Origin: an uncultured Alphaproteobacteria bacterium
GTDB lineage: Bacteria; Pseudomonadota; Alphaproteobacteria; HIMB59
Direction: 5' to 3'
Assembly: GCA_902527045.1 (NCBI GenBank)
Contig: CABZNL010000006.1
Location: forward strand, 1-63,595
DNA length: 63,595 nt
The notes beneath the pieces are model-generated. The model saw only the letters and a list, made by a program, of their open reading frames with translations. It made no database searches and was not told the origin of the DNA. Every line of letters starts with the position of its first letter. Position 1 is the first letter of the stretch. Both the position numbers and the translations under genes were made by a program. Positions 1 to 9,984 of the stretch are shown here, piece after piece.

Positions 1-252
1 AAAGTTTTCATATTTCAAAGAATAATCTTTTAATATTCCTCTTATAATACTGCTCTTACCACTACCTCGCACACCCCATAAAAGACCATGATTATATGCC
101 AATCCCTCTAAAAAGTTTTTTGTATTTTCTTCAATTTTAGCTATTTGCTTATCAACTCCGTACAAAAGCTTTAAATCTAAGACCTTATTGAAAGGTATTT
201 TTTCTAATGAATTTTTAGAACCATTCCAGCAGAGTAAATGTTTATTTTTCAA
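1..252 (-). CDS. DUF815-family P-loop ATPase, N-terminal part (runs off the window)
   Basis: The minus strand reads as an open frame from a TTG at 252 to the window edge, giving 84 codons. It contains a Walker A motif, GVRGSGKSS, around residues 60-68, preceded by an aromatic GLLW stretch. This arrangement fits the DUF815 (AAA-like) ATPases that commonly sit next to yajC in Alphaproteobacteria. An in-frame stop lies a few codons upstream of the TTG and there is no in-frame ATG, so TTG is the best start but is inferred. The gene diverges from yajC. Its cellular role is not known; only nucleotide binding can be claimed. Confidence 0.75.
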   Translation of the reverse strand, partial: MKNKHLLCWNGSKNSLEKIPFNKVLDLKLLYGVDKQIAKIEENTKNFLEGLAYNHGLLWGVRGSGKSSIIRGILKDYSLKYENF

Positions 253-259
253 TTTTATG

Positions 260-289
260 TTGACTTCATTGATGATTGTGAGATTTTAG
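260..289 (+). promoter_or_regulatory. possible promoter for yajC-secD-secF
   Basis: A TTGACT hexamer (260-265) matches the -35 consensus at five of six positions. It is followed 17-18 bases later by a weak AT-rich -10 candidate (about 283-289). It lies about 30 bases upstream of the yajC start, between two divergent genes. The -10 match is poor, so this is tentative. Confidence 0.3.
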
Positions 290-321
290 TGCTTATTTTA
301 TTAATTTAAAGGATTTATATC

Positions 322-585
322 ATGGATCAACTTGCAGGAATTTTACCATTAATACTAATTTTTGTAGTATTTTATTTTTTACTTATTAGACCACAACAAA
401 AAAAGCTAAAAGATCATAAAAACATGATCTCAAATTTAAAGAAAGGTGATCGTGTCGTAACACAGGGAGGTATAATTGGAAATATCCACTATGTAAATGA
501 CGATGGAACTCTTTCAGTTGAAATTGCTGATAATGTCCAAGTAAAAGTAGCTAAAGGTATGATAGCTGATATAGCAGCGAAATAG
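322..585 (+). CDS. yajC: preprotein translocase subunit YajC
   Basis: This 87-residue protein has one N-terminal transmembrane helix (about residues 5-23) followed by the RPQQKK stretch and a small cytoplasmic domain with GDRVVTQGGIIG. These are hallmarks of YajC, an inner-membrane accessory of the SecYEG translocon that associates with SecDF. The length is at the short end of the normal range. It is the first gene of a tight yajC-secD-secF operon, 22 bp ahead of secD. Confidence 0.95.
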   Translation: MDQLAGILPLILIFVVFYFLLIRPQQKKLKDHKNMISNLKKGDRVVTQGGIIGNIHYVNDDGTLSVEIADNVQVKVAKGMIADIAAK

Positions 586-607
586 CTTAAATAAATAAAA
601 ATTTATA

Positions 608-2065
608 ATGTTAATTCTTAAACAGTGGAGATTATGGGTATCTTTATTACTGTTAATAGGGAGTTATTTATTTATTAAACCTAATTTTGAAAAACAAACT
701 CAAGATAATAAAATAAATTTTGGATTAGATATTCAGGGAGGTTACTCATATCTTTTAGAATTGAATGAAGAGGAATATCTTAATAACCTTTTAGTAAAAA
801 CATCTCAATATATTGAAAATACTTACTCTATAAACTCTAATATAAATAATGGACAAATAGTAATTTTTAAAAATCAAAATTTAGATGCCCTAAGCAATAT
901 AGTTATTCAAAATTTAGGCTTAGAAGTTCTGGAAAAATCTGATACAGAAAATAGTTATATTTTTTCTAAACAAAGTTTTAATAAGTCATTGTCAGATATG
1001 ACTTTGAATGCTGTTGAAATAGTAAGATCCAGAGTTGATTTTTTAGGGAATAAAGAACTATCTATTCAAAAAGTTGGGTTAAATAAAATTTTATTAGAGA
1101 TCCCAGGTGACTTAGATAATAACGTAAAAGAAGTTATATCTAAAACAGCTAAATTAACATTACACATCGAAAAAAGTAATATTGTTGGATCTAAGACTTT
1201 CACTAATGAAGAAACAGGAGAACAAGTTAGAGTTCAAGAAATCCCAAATATTACAGGTGACTTTATTCAAGATGCATCCCTTCAGTATAATCAAAATGAA
1301 CCAGTCGTCGCTTTTTCTTTTAATAAAGAAGGTTCAGATTTATTTGCAAAAATGACCTCAGAAAATGTGGGTTCACGATTTGCTATAGTCCTGGATGGTT
1401 CGTTAATTACAGCCCCTGTAATAAGAGAGTCAATTACTGGAGGCAGTGGTCAAATATCTGGGGGATTTACAAATGAAACTGCAAATAATCTTGCTATTAT
1501 TTTAAAATCAGGATCTTTGCCAACTAAAATTAAAATTATTCAAGAAAAACAGATAGGCCCAACCCTTGGTCAGGAGGGCGTAGAGAAAGGTGTGATAGCT
1601 TCTGTAATTGCACTTATTGCAATTACTCTTTTTATGATCCTTTACTATAAAATTTCAGGATTTTTTACTGTGATAACAATTGTTAGTTGCCTTTCCTTGC
1701 TTTTTGCCATGATGTCTTTGTTGAATACAACACTTACACTTCCAGGAGTTATTGGGATAGTTTTAACAATAGGAATGTGCGTAGACGCAAATGTGTTAAT
1801 TTTTGAGAGAATTCGTGAAAATTTCAAAAATAATATTGATGATCCCAAAAACCATGGTTTTAATTCTGCTTATGTTACAATTTTAGACTCTAACTTAACT
1901 ACATTATTTGCAGCTGTATTTTTATTTGCTTTTGGTTTTGGTCCTATAAGAGGTTTTTCAATATCTTTAATTATTGGTATTATTTCATCCTTAATAGTTA
2001 CATACATTATACTTAAATTATTTCTTAATATTACATCTATAAAGTACTTAGGACTTCAAAAATGA
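608..2065 (+). CDS. secD: protein translocase subunit SecD
   Basis: The 485-residue protein is SecD, the RND-family membrane subunit that uses proton flux to pull exported proteins into the periplasm. An N-terminal transmembrane helix is followed by the FGLDIQGG motif near residue 40, then a large periplasmic region, and a C-terminal bundle of five helices with the conserved GMCVDANVLIFERIRE segment around residues 389-404. It is compact compared with E. coli SecD (about 615 residues) because the periplasmic part is shorter. Its stop codon overlaps the secF start (ATGA), indicating translational coupling. Confidence 0.96.
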   Translation: MLILKQWRLWVSLLLLIGSYLFIKPNFEKQTQDNKINFGLDIQGGYSYLLELNEEEYLNNLLVKTSQYIENTYSINSNINNGQIVIFKNQNLDALSNIVIQNLGLEVLEKSDTENSYIFSKQSFNKSLSDMTLNAVEIVRSRVDFLGNKELSIQKVGLNKILLEIPGDLDNNVKEVISKTAKLTLHIEKSNIVGSKTFTNEETGEQVRVQEIPNITGDFIQDASLQYNQNEPVVAFSFNKEGSDLFAKMTSENVGSRFAIVLDGSLITAPVIRESITGGSGQISGGFTNETANNLAIILKSGSLPTKIKIIQEKQIGPTLGQEGVEKGVIASVIALIAITLFMILYYKISGFFTVITIVSCLSLLFAMMSLLNTTLTLPGVIGIVLTIGMCVDANVLIFERIRENFKNNIDDPKNHGFNSAYVTILDSNLTTLFAAVFLFAFGFGPIRGFSISLIIGIISSLIVTYIILKLFLNITSIKYLGLQK

Positions 2066-2934
2066 TTAATTTCTACTCATTCAAAAACATATCTTACTTA
2101 GTTTCTCTAATGCTAATAATTTTAACAGTATTTGTTATTTTTTTTAAAGGTTTGAATTTAGGTATAGATTTTAAAGGAGGTTTAAATTTTGAAGTAAAGA
2201 CAAATTTGACAACTAGTCAACTCAATCAATATTTAAACTTTGTTGATACTGAGAGGGAGGTTTTAATAAAAAGAGAGGTTGGTAGTGATGTTTATAGCAT
2301 TAGAATAGAATCAGGAGATAACAACCCTGTTTTTATTGAAGAAATAAAAAATATAATTGCACAAAATTCTAATATACAAATTCTATTATCTGAATATATA
2401 GAACCAACTTTTAGCGAAGAACTTATAAAAAATTCTATATATGCTTTAGCATCCTCTCTTCTAGTGATAGCTGCCTACGTTTGGATTAGGTTTGATTGGC
2501 AGTTTGCAGCATCAGGTATATTTGCATTATTACACGATGTTTTTGTAGCAATTGGTTTTATGTCTTTATTTAATATTGAATTTAATTTAACTATGATTGC
2601 TGCTTTGCTTTTAATTGCTGGTTACAGTATTAACGATACTATAGTTCTGTTTGATAGGCTAAGAACTTTAACTTCGAGTGAAGAAAACAAAGATAACTTT
2701 GAAATTAATGTAAATAAATCAATTAAATTGAACCTTCGTAGAACTATACTTACAAGTTTTACAACAATATTAGCATTGTTGTGTTTAGTTTTTCTAGCTC
2801 CTGTAAATTTAACTGAAATGCCAATAGTTTTTATATTTGGTGTTTTAATTGGAACTTTTTCATCATTATTTTTGGTACTGGGAATTGTGGGTGATTTAAA
2901 TTATGAAGCGGTGCTTAAAGCAAGAGACTCTTGA
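2062..2934 (+). CDS. secF: protein translocase subunit SecF
   Basis: The 290-residue protein is SecF, partner of SecD. It has an N-terminal helix, the GIDFKGG motif near residue 35, and the C-terminal helical bundle with GYSINDTIVLFDRLR around residue 187. It starts inside the last four bases of secD. The last 34 bases overlap the 3' end of the converging uvrA gene, so any terminator for the operon would have to lie within uvrA coding sequence. Confidence 0.96.
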   Translation: MINFYSFKNISYLVSLMLIILTVFVIFFKGLNLGIDFKGGLNFEVKTNLTTSQLNQYLNFVDTEREVLIKREVGSDVYSIRIESGDNNPVFIEEIKNIIAQNSNIQILLSEYIEPTFSEELIKNSIYALASSLLVIAAYVWIRFDWQFAASGIFALLHDVFVAIGFMSLFNIEFNLTMIAALLLIAGYSINDTIVLFDRLRTLTSSEENKDNFEINVNKSIKLNLRRTILTSFTTILALLCLVFLAPVNLTEMPIVFIFGVLIGTFSSLFLVLGIVGDLNYEAVLKARDS

Positions 2935-5702
2935 TATTTTTTTAGATACACACCTGTTTGGTTATTTTTGTTTTTAATTAATTCCTTTGGTTTACCTTCA
3001 AATAAAATTTTACCACCTTTTTCTCCTCCCTCTGGTCCCAAGTCTATAATCCAATCGCTTGTGTTTATTACGTCTAAGTTGTGTTCAATGACTATTACAG
3101 TATTACCGTAGGAAACTAATTTATGAAGTATCTCTAAAAGTTTCTTAATATCATCAAAGTGAAGACCAGTTGTTGGTTCATCTAAGATGTACAAAGTTTT
3201 TCCTGTTTGTCTTTTAGATAATTCTTTTGATAATTTAATTCTCTGGGCTTCACCACCTGATAAGGTTGTTGCTGATTGACCAATAGAGATATATCCCAAT
3301 CCTACATCTTTGAGTGTTTTTAATTTTGAATACACTTGGGGGTTATTTATAAAAAACTCTTCCGCATCATCAACAGTCATTGATAAAATATCATTTATAT
3401 TTTTTTTATTATATTGGATACTAAGTGTCTCTTTATTATACCTTTTACCTTCGCATACTTCACATTTAACATACACTGGAGCTAAAAAGTGCATTTCAAT
3501 TTTTTTTAAACCATCTCCTTCACAGCTTTCACATCTACCTCCTTTGACATTAAAAGAGAATCTTCCAGGCTTAAATCCTTTTACTTTAGCTTCAGGCAAA
3601 TTAGCAAACCATTCTCTTATTGGTGTAAATAATCCTACATATGTTGCTGGGTTTGATCTTGGCGTTCTACCAATGGGTGATTGATCAATATTTATCACTT
3701 TATCAATATTTTCAATTCCTTTGATATCTTCATATGGAAGAGTTTTAATAATTTTTTCGTAAATTCTATTATTTGTTGCCCCGTACAAAGTTTCGTTAAT
3801 CAATGTTGATTTTCCACTACCAGAAACTCCCGTAATAGTAATAAATTTACTTAATGGAAATCTTACACTTACGTTTTTTAAGTTATTTCCGTTTGCTTTT
3901 TTAATTTCAATAAATTGTTTTGACGGAATTTTGTTAATACTAGATGGATACCTTCCAATCACACCTCTGATGTAGCTACTTGTTAAACTTTCTTTACTAT
4001 TTATTATTTTTTTAAATTCACCAACTGCAATTATAGAACCACCTTTAATACCTGCGTATTTACCAATATCTACAACATAATCTGCTTCACGTATTATATC
4101 TTCATCATGCTCAACAACTATTATAGTGTTACCTAAATCTCTTAGGTTTTTTAGAGTGTTAATTAGCTTTTGATTATCCCTTTGATGAAGACCTATTGAG
4201 GGTTCGTCTAAAACATATGTGACACCAGTTAATCCAGATCCAATTTGACTAGCTAATCTAATTCTTTGTGACTCTCCTCCAGATAAAGTAGAACTTTTTC
4301 TAGATAAACTTAAATAATTAAGTCCAACTTCATTTAAAAAATTTAATCTAGAAAAAATTTCTTTTTTTAACGGGGCAGCTATTAATTTTTCTTGTTCTTT
4401 TAACTCGTTTTCAAATTTATTAATCCAATCTAACGAGTTAGAAATACTCAAAGAAGTAAAATCTGAAATAGTTAAATTATTTATCTTAACACACAGTGCT
4501 TTTTCATTAAGTCTTTGGCCGTTACATTCATTACAGATTTTTGAACTTCTAAACTTTTCAAGTTCCCACTGCCTCCACCAACTTGAAGATCCATCGTAAA
4601 TATTATCCATAATGTTTATAAGACCTTCAAAAAGTCTACCTCCATAAAGTATTTCATTTTGAAAACTTTTAGGAATTTTTGACCAAATTATATTTTCTAG
4701 TTTCTTTGATTGGAATATCTTTTTAAGCTTTGGATATATTCGTGACTTAGACTTTTCTGACCAGAAATTAATTGCACCCTCATTAAAAGATAAATTTTTA
4801 TCAGGTATTATTATATCTTCATCGAAAGCATCTATCTCACCAAGACCATCGCATGTTTTACATGCTCCATATGGATTATTAAAACTAAATAAGCGTGGTT
4901 CTATTTCATCTATGCTAAATCCACTGACTGGACACATAAATTTATCTGACAATGTTATGATTTCATCGTTATCAATATTATAAATCTCTACACTTCCTTC
5001 ACTCTCTTTTAAACTAATTTCTATGCTATTTGCTAATCTATCTCTGTTATCTTTTGAGGGCACAATTCTGTCAATGACAACACTAATTGTATGCTTATAA
5101 TTTTTACTTAACTCAGGGATCTCCTCTTTTTGATAAAGCTTATTATTTATTAAAAACCTTTCATAACCTTTCTTAAAATATTCCTCAAATAGTTTTTTAT
5201 ATTCTCCTTTTCTACCTTTAATTAACGGAGACATAATCATTACTTTTTTTGAATTAAACTTTGAATTAACTTCATCTATCATTTCAGAACTTGTTAAACC
5301 TTTGATTGGTTTTCCTGTAGCTGGTGAATAGGGGATGCCAACTCTTGAAAATAATACTCTCAGATAATCATAAATTTCAGTTACAGTTCCTACTGTTGAT
5401 CTTGGGTTCTTAGATGTTGTTTTCTGGTCTATAGAAATTGCTGGTGACAACCCTTCTATTTTATCTACCTTAGGTTTGTCCATCATGTCTAAAAATTGAC
5501 GAGCATAGGCACTAAGTGATTCGATATATTTTCTTTGCCCTTCGGCATAAATAGTATCAAATGCCAATGTTGATTTACCTGAACCACTAACACCCGTTAT
5601 GACAACAAGTTTATTCTTTGGTAAATTTAAGTTTATATTTTTCAAATTATGCTCATGAGCGTTATGAACTATAATGTGAGTAAGTGGTGATTGTTTATCC
5701 AT
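2901..5702 (-). CDS. uvrA: excinuclease ABC subunit A
   Basis: This is UvrA, the damage-scanning ATPase dimer of nucleotide excision repair, about 933 residues. It has two ABC ATPase modules: Walker A GVSGSGKST near residues 37-45 and near 630, and signatures LSGGESQR (about 480) and LSGGEAQR (about 815). Zinc-finger cysteine pairs are visible; the second (GRCESCEGDG ... CEVCEG) is complete. In the first, the usual CPxCG reads CPVSG, which I believe is common in Alphaproteobacteria. The ATG at 5702 is preferred over an in-frame TTG at 5717 because the conserved sequence starts just after it. It diverges from ssb. Confidence 0.97.
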   Translation of the reverse strand: MDKQSPLTHIIVHNAHEHNLKNINLNLPKNKLVVITGVSGSGKSTLAFDTIYAEGQRKYIESLSAYARQFLDMMDKPKVDKIEGLSPAISIDQKTTSKNPRSTVGTVTEIYDYLRVLFSRVGIPYSPATGKPIKGLTSSEMIDEVNSKFNSKKVMIMSPLIKGRKGEYKKLFEEYFKKGYERFLINNKLYQKEEIPELSKNYKHTISVVIDRIVPSKDNRDRLANSIEISLKESEGSVEIYNIDNDEIITLSDKFMCPVSGFSIDEIEPRLFSFNNPYGACKTCDGLGEIDAFDEDIIIPDKNLSFNEGAINFWSEKSKSRIYPKLKKIFQSKKLENIIWSKIPKSFQNEILYGGRLFEGLINIMDNIYDGSSSWWRQWELEKFRSSKICNECNGQRLNEKALCVKINNLTISDFTSLSISNSLDWINKFENELKEQEKLIAAPLKKEIFSRLNFLNEVGLNYLSLSRKSSTLSGGESQRIRLASQIGSGLTGVTYVLDEPSIGLHQRDNQKLINTLKNLRDLGNTIIVVEHDEDIIREADYVVDIGKYAGIKGGSIIAVGEFKKIINSKESLTSSYIRGVIGRYPSSINKIPSKQFIEIKKANGNNLKNVSVRFPLSKFITITGVSGSGKSTLINETLYGATNNRIYEKIIKTLPYEDIKGIENIDKVINIDQSPIGRTPRSNPATYVGLFTPIREWFANLPEAKVKGFKPGRFSFNVKGGRCESCEGDGLKKIEMHFLAPVYVKCEVCEGKRYNKETLSIQYNKKNINDILSMTVDDAEEFFINNPQVYSKLKTLKDVGLGYISIGQSATTLSGGEAQRIKLSKELSKRQTGKTLYILDEPTTGLHFDDIKKLLEILHKLVSYGNTVIVIEHNLDVINTSDWIIDLGPEGGEKGGKILFEGKPKELIKNKNNQTGVYLKKYQESLALSTAS

Positions 5703-5766
5703 TAAATTAGATACCAATTAAAGATGATTTAATATATATTAACAATATCTTTTAATAAAAATATTC

Positions 5767-6237
5767 ATGGCTGGATCAGTAAATAAAGTAATTCTTCTTG
5801 GCAACTTAGGTAAAGACCCTGACATCAGAGCAACTCAAGCTGGCTCCAGATTGGCTAGTTTTTCTATCGCCACTTCAACCAAATATCGTAACAAAGACAC
5901 TCAACAACTAGAGGATAAGACTGAATGGCATCGAGTCGTTGTATTTAACGATAAGCTTGCAGATATATGTGAAAAATATTTGAGAAAAGGCTCAAAGATA
6001 TATATTGAAGGTCAGCTTCAAACAAGAAAATGGACAGATAACAATGGTGTAGATAAATACACAACTGAAGTAGTAATTCCAAATTATTCTGGAGTATTAA
6101 CAATGTTAGATACTCGCTCCCAATCTTCTGTAAGTGATGAAAGCAATAATAATCAATTAGACTCAGCCGCAGATGAAGCAATGGGTGGTTCAGAGACTTC
6201 AACAGCTGAGCAACTCGATGATGATATTCCTTTTTAG
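5767..6237 (+). CDS. ssb: single-stranded DNA-binding protein
   Basis: The 156-residue protein begins with the SSB OB-fold ([19 protein letters not shown]), continues with the WHRVVVF and YIEGQL motifs, then a low-complexity linker and the acidic tip DDDIPF that recruits repair and replication partners. It binds single-stranded DNA as a tetramer. The uvrA/ssb divergence followed by gyrA is a conserved alphaproteobacterial order. GyrA begins 8 bases downstream. Confidence 0.97.
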   Translation: MAGSVNKVILLGNLGKDPDIRATQAGSRLASFSIATSTKYRNKDTQQLEDKTEWHRVVVFNDKLADICEKYLRKGSKIYIEGQLQTRKWTDNNGVDKYTTEVVIPNYSGVLTMLDTRSQSSVSDESNNNQLDSAADEAMGGSETSTAEQLDDDIPF

Positions 6238-6245
6238 ATAATTCA

Positions 6246-8912
6246 TTGGCAAAAAAGAAAAAAACTAAAGCAAAACAACTAGATGTATTGGATACAAAGA
6301 TTTATCCAAATATTGATATAACTGATGAATTAGAGAAAAGTTACTTAGACTATGCTATGAGTGTCATAGTCTCTAGAGCTTTACCCGATGTTCGTGATGG
6401 ACTTAAACCTGTGCATAGACGAATATTATATTCTATGTATGAGGCCTCTTATCATCATAACAAGCCTTATAAAAAATCAGCAAGAATAGTTGGAGATGTT
6501 ATGGGTAAATATCATCCTCATGGTGACTCAGCTATCTATGAGTCTATGGTAAGAATGGCTCAAGATTTTACAATGCGTTTACCCTTAGTTGATGGTCAAG
6601 GAAATTATGGGTCAATGGATGGAGATCCTGCAGCTGCTATGCGTTATACCGAAGCAAGGTTAGATAAAATTTCATCTTTTATGTTAGAAGAGTTAGAGTA
6701 TGAAACAGTTCAGCTTAGAGATAATTATGATGAAACTCTTACCGAACCTAAAGTGTTACCTTCTAGATTTCCAAATATATTTGTAAATGGTGCTAGTGGT
6801 ATTGCAGTAGGCATGGCAACTAATATTCCCCCTCATAATTTGGGAGAAATTATAGATGCCACTTTACTGCTTATTGATGAGCCAAACACAACATCTAAAC
6901 AACTTCATAAGATTGTAAAAGGTCCAGATTTTCCAACAGGAGGAATTATATCTGGAACAGCTGGATTGAGTTCAATGTATGAGACTGGGCGAGGAAGTGT
7001 TACATTGCTCTCGAAATTACATGAAGAAAAAATAAAGAACAGAAATGCAATTGTTATTTCCGAGATACCTTATTTACAAAATAAATCAAAATTATTAGAG
7101 CGTATTGCTGATGTGGTAAATAATAAAACTATAGAAGGTATAAATGATATTCGAGATGAGTCTAATAAAGAGGGTGTTAGAATTGTCGTAGAGTTAAAAT
7201 CTTCTGCAGTTCCTGAAATTATAAAAAACCAGTTATTTCAATACACTCCTTTAAAAACTTCATTTAGTAGTAATATGTTAGCTTTAAAAGAGACAAAACC
7301 TCTTACGTTAAATCTACGAGATGGTCTTTCATACTTTGTTAATTTTAGAAAAGACGTTATTACAAAAAGAACTGTTTATAAGCTAAATAAAGCTCGTGAA
7401 AAAGCCAATATTTTAATTGGATTATCAATAGCTGTTAACAATATCGATGCTGTTATAAATTTAATTAAAAAATCTAAGACACCCTCTGAAGCTAAAGAAA
7501 AATTATTATCAACCAAATGGACTATAAAATCTAATATAGCTCAATATATTAAACTCATAAATTCTTCTAATAAGGCCTCATCGTCTAAAGTTTCTTTAGA
7601 CGAAGAACAAGCTAAAGCAATACTAGAACTTAGATTACAAAAGTTAACAGCTTTAGAAAGAGACGATATACTCAATAATCTTAAATCATTAGTTGAAGAT
7701 ATTAATACATACCTAAAAATATTAAATTCCGAAAAGCAATTATTAAAGGTATTAAAAGGTGAGTTGACTGAAATTAAAGATGGTTTTGCTACACCAAGAA
7801 AAACTGAAATTCAAAAGCATGATATAGAAGATATAGATACTGAAGATTTAATAATTGAAGAGGATGTTGTCGTTACAGTTTCACATCAAGGTTATATTAA
7901 AAGAGTATTAAAATCTTCATATAAGGTTCAAAAAAGAGGTGGTAAAGGGAAGAACGCAATGACTACTAGAGACGAAGATTTTTTAGAGCAAGTTTTTGCT
8001 GCAACAACAAGAGATACTATTTTATTCTTTACCTCAGTTGGTAAGGTTTATTCTATGAAAGCTTATGAACTTCCTGCAGGTACTCCAAATTCACGAGGTA
8101 AAGCTATAGTCAACTTAATACCAATTTCAAAAAATGAAAAAATCTCATCTATTCTCTCTCTTCCAAAAGAAATTAACGACTTTGATAATTATAATTTGGT
8201 ATTTGCAACAAACCTCGGAAATATAAGAAAAAATAAATTAAAAGATGTGGCTATGAGTGGAACTAGAAAACTATCTCGTTCTGGTAAAACTGCTATAAAA
8301 CTAAAAACAGGTGATAGACTAATAGGTGTTATTTCAGTAATTGAAAATGATGATGTTCAACTAGCTACCACTAATGGAAAATCTATTAGATTTGCTACAA
8401 AAGATTTAAGAGAATTTTCCGGTTTAGGTTCAGCGGGTGTTAGAGGTATTAAACTTGCCAAGGATGATAAAGTAGTCTCAGTTTGTAGTCTTGTTCATAA
8501 TAAAATATCCATCGACGTAAGAGAATCTTATTTAAAAGCAAAGAACGAAGCTAAAAAAGACTTATCTAAAATAAATAAAAAATTTCAAGAACTTGCCGAA
8601 ACCGAAGAGTATCTTCTTTCGATTACTGAAAACGGATATGGAAAATTAAGCTCTGCTTATGAATATAGAATTACCAATAGAGGAGGATCCGGAGTAACTA
8701 ATATTACAATAACACCGAAAAATGGAAGAGTAATTCAATCTATTAAAGTAAATTTAGATGATAATATAGCTTTAATATCAGACTCTGGTAAATTATTAAG
8801 ATGTAATGTTGGAGATAATATTCGAGTTGTAGGTCGTGTATCACAGGGTGTATCTGTCTTTAAGATAGATGCAAAAGAAAAAATAGTATCTGTAGCTCGA
8901 TTAGAAGATTAA
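6246..8912 (+). CDS. gyrA: DNA gyrase subunit A
   Basis: The 888-residue protein is the breakage-reunion subunit of DNA gyrase. The catalytic tyrosine is Y134 in RYTEARL. The quinolone-resistance region [10 protein letters not shown] keeps Ser95 (E. coli Ser83) and has Glu99 at the Asp87 position. The C-terminal beta-pinwheel carries a GyrA box, QKRGGKG, which distinguishes it from ParC. The start is a TTG giving MAKKKK; no in-frame ATG exists before the conserved core, so this start or a slightly later TTG must be used. It has no acidic C-terminal tail of the E. coli type. Confidence 0.95.
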   Translation: MAKKKKTKAKQLDVLDTKIYPNIDITDELEKSYLDYAMSVIVSRALPDVRDGLKPVHRRILYSMYEASYHHNKPYKKSARIVGDVMGKYHPHGDSAIYESMVRMAQDFTMRLPLVDGQGNYGSMDGDPAAAMRYTEARLDKISSFMLEELEYETVQLRDNYDETLTEPKVLPSRFPNIFVNGASGIAVGMATNIPPHNLGEIIDATLLLIDEPNTTSKQLHKIVKGPDFPTGGIISGTAGLSSMYETGRGSVTLLSKLHEEKIKNRNAIVISEIPYLQNKSKLLERIADVVNNKTIEGINDIRDESNKEGVRIVVELKSSAVPEIIKNQLFQYTPLKTSFSSNMLALKETKPLTLNLRDGLSYFVNFRKDVITKRTVYKLNKAREKANILIGLSIAVNNIDAVINLIKKSKTPSEAKEKLLSTKWTIKSNIAQYIKLINSSNKASSSKVSLDEEQAKAILELRLQKLTALERDDILNNLKSLVEDINTYLKILNSEKQLLKVLKGELTEIKDGFATPRKTEIQKHDIEDIDTEDLIIEEDVVVTVSHQGYIKRVLKSSYKVQKRGGKGKNAMTTRDEDFLEQVFAATTRDTILFFTSVGKVYSMKAYELPAGTPNSRGKAIVNLIPISKNEKISSILSLPKEINDFDNYNLVFATNLGNIRKNKLKDVAMSGTRKLSRSGKTAIKLKTGDRLIGVISVIENDDVQLATTNGKSIRFATKDLREFSGLGSAGVRGIKLAKDDKVVSVCSLVHNKISIDVRESYLKAKNEAKKDLSKINKKFQELAETEEYLLSITENGYGKLSSAYEYRITNRGGSGVTNITITPKNGRVIQSIKVNLDDNIALISDSGKLLRCNVGDNIRVVGRVSQGVSVFKIDAKEKIVSVARLED

Positions 8913-8919
8913 ATTATAA

Positions 8920-9408
8920 ATGTCAAAAATAGGTATCTACCCAGGATCTTTTGATCCAATTACTTATGGTCATCTTGATATAATTCAAAGGAGCCTAAAT
9001 GTTGTTGATGAGTTGATAATTGGAGTATCAAACAATAAATCTAAAGATCATTTAATATCAGTTGATGATAGATTAGAATTGATAAATCAATCTATTCAAT
9101 CATTGCCAAAAAAGGATTTAGATAAAATTAAAGTTGAAAAATTTAATAATTTACTTGTTCATTATGTCAAATCAAAAAATGCTTCTTTAATCATAAGAGG
9201 TTTAAGAGCTGTATCAGATTTTGAGTATGAATTTTTAATGACAGGAATGAATAGAACTATAGACAAAGAGATAGAAACAATATTCTTAATGTCTTCAGAA
9301 AAATATCATTTTATTTCATCAAGATTTATAAAAGAAATTCATAAATTAGGTGGGGATATTTCTAAAAGTGTTCCTAAACCAGTTCTTGATTTCTTATCAA
9401 AAATTTGA
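8920..9408 (+). CDS. coaD: phosphopantetheine adenylyltransferase
   Basis: CoaD (162 residues) transfers AMP from ATP to 4'-phosphopantetheine, making dephospho-CoA in coenzyme A synthesis. It shows the nucleotidyltransferase motif GSFDPITYGH at residues 8-17 and the C-terminal ISSRFIKE motif. The length is normal. It follows gyrA by 7 bases, a gene order seen in many Alphaproteobacteria. Confidence 0.97.
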   Translation: MSKIGIYPGSFDPITYGHLDIIQRSLNVVDELIIGVSNNKSKDHLISVDDRLELINQSIQSLPKKDLDKIKVEKFNNLLVHYVKSKNASLIIRGLRAVSDFEYEFLMTGMNRTIDKEIETIFLMSSEKYHFISSRFIKEIHKLGGDISKSVPKPVLDFLSKI

Positions 9409-9428
9409 AATGTTCACATTTTCTACTT

Positions 9429-9504
9429 GGGCCCATAGCTCAGCCGGTAGAGCACCTGACTTTTAATCAGGGTGTCGCAGGTTCGAATCCTGCTGGGCTC
9501 ACCA
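9429..9504 (+). tRNA. tRNA-Lys (anticodon TTT)
   Basis: The 76 bases fold as a cloverleaf. The acceptor stem pairs GGGCCCA with TGGGCTC. The D arm contains AGCTCAGCCGGTAGAGC. The anticodon stem CCTGA/TCAGG encloses the loop CTTTTAA with anticodon TTT, and the T arm contains GGTTCGAATCC. The 3' CCA is encoded. Confidence 0.97.
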
Positions 9505-9524
9505 CTTCTTTCACAAGAAGTTTT
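9504..9524 (+). terminator. hairpin just after tRNA-Lys, possible terminator or processing signal
   Basis: ACTTCTT (9504-9510) and AAGAAGT (9515-9521) form a perfect 7-bp stem with a TCAC loop, ending in TTTT. The first stem base is the last base of the encoded CCA. The stem is weak in GC, so termination is likely inefficient and read-through into the next gene is possible. Confidence 0.4.
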
Positions 9525-9535
9525 GAGAAGATAAA

Positions 9536-9982
9536 ATGATCACAGTATATTTAGCAGGCGAAATTCATAGTAATTGGCGTGAAGAAATTATTAATCTTTG
9601 CAAAGTAGATAAATTAGATATTAAGTTTACCTCACCTGTAACAAATCACGAAAACTCCGATAATGTTGGTGTAGAAATATTAGGTGGTGAAAAAAAGAAT
9701 TTTTGGAAAGACCAAAAAGGAGCTAATATAAATTCAATTAGAACTAAAAAATCTATCCAAGATTGTGACTTAGTAGTTGTTAAGTTTGGAGAAAAATATA
9801 AGCAATGGAATGCTGCTTTTGATGCAGGTTATGCAGCAGCTCTCAACAAGTCAATAATTGTCATTCATAACGAAGATCAACAACACGCTTTAAAAGAAAT
9901 AGATGCCTCTGCTTCAGCAGTAGCAAGTGATACAAATCAAGTTGTTCGTATCTTAAAATATGTATTAGAAGGCTCTTTATAA
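9536..9982 (+). CDS. YtoQ family protein
   Basis: The 148-residue protein opens with MITVYLAGEIHSNWREEI, the signature of the YtoQ family, which is related to nucleoside 2-deoxyribosyltransferases. The VKFGEKYKQWNAAFDAGYAAAL segment in the second half resembles the conserved nucleotide-binding-like core. The enzymatic role of this family is not established. It lies directly after tRNA-Lys and converges with the SDR gene, leaving only two bases between the stops. Confidence 0.8.
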   Translation: MITVYLAGEIHSNWREEIINLCKVDKLDIKFTSPVTNHENSDNVGVEILGGEKKNFWKDQKGANINSIRTKKSIQDCDLVVVKFGEKYKQWNAAFDAGYAAALNKSIIVIHNEDQQHALKEIDASASAVASDTNQVVRILKYVLEGSL

Positions 9983-9984
9983 AT

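Noticed and set aside
3310-3684. A 124-codon open frame on plus within uvrA, and similar antisense frames in secD, ssb, the solute-binding protein, amidase, permease and mfd genes
   Set aside because: Each lies wholly inside a well-supported gene on another frame and shows no recognisable protein features.
4861-4960. Missing cysteine in the first UvrA zinc finger (CPVSG instead of CPxCG)
   Set aside because: I recall the same change in other alphaproteobacterial UvrA proteins, so it is probably lineage-typical rather than a defect.
9429-9524. tRNA-Lys as the attachment site of an integrative element
   Set aside because: No integrase or recombinase gene and no copy of the tRNA 3' end was seen downstream.
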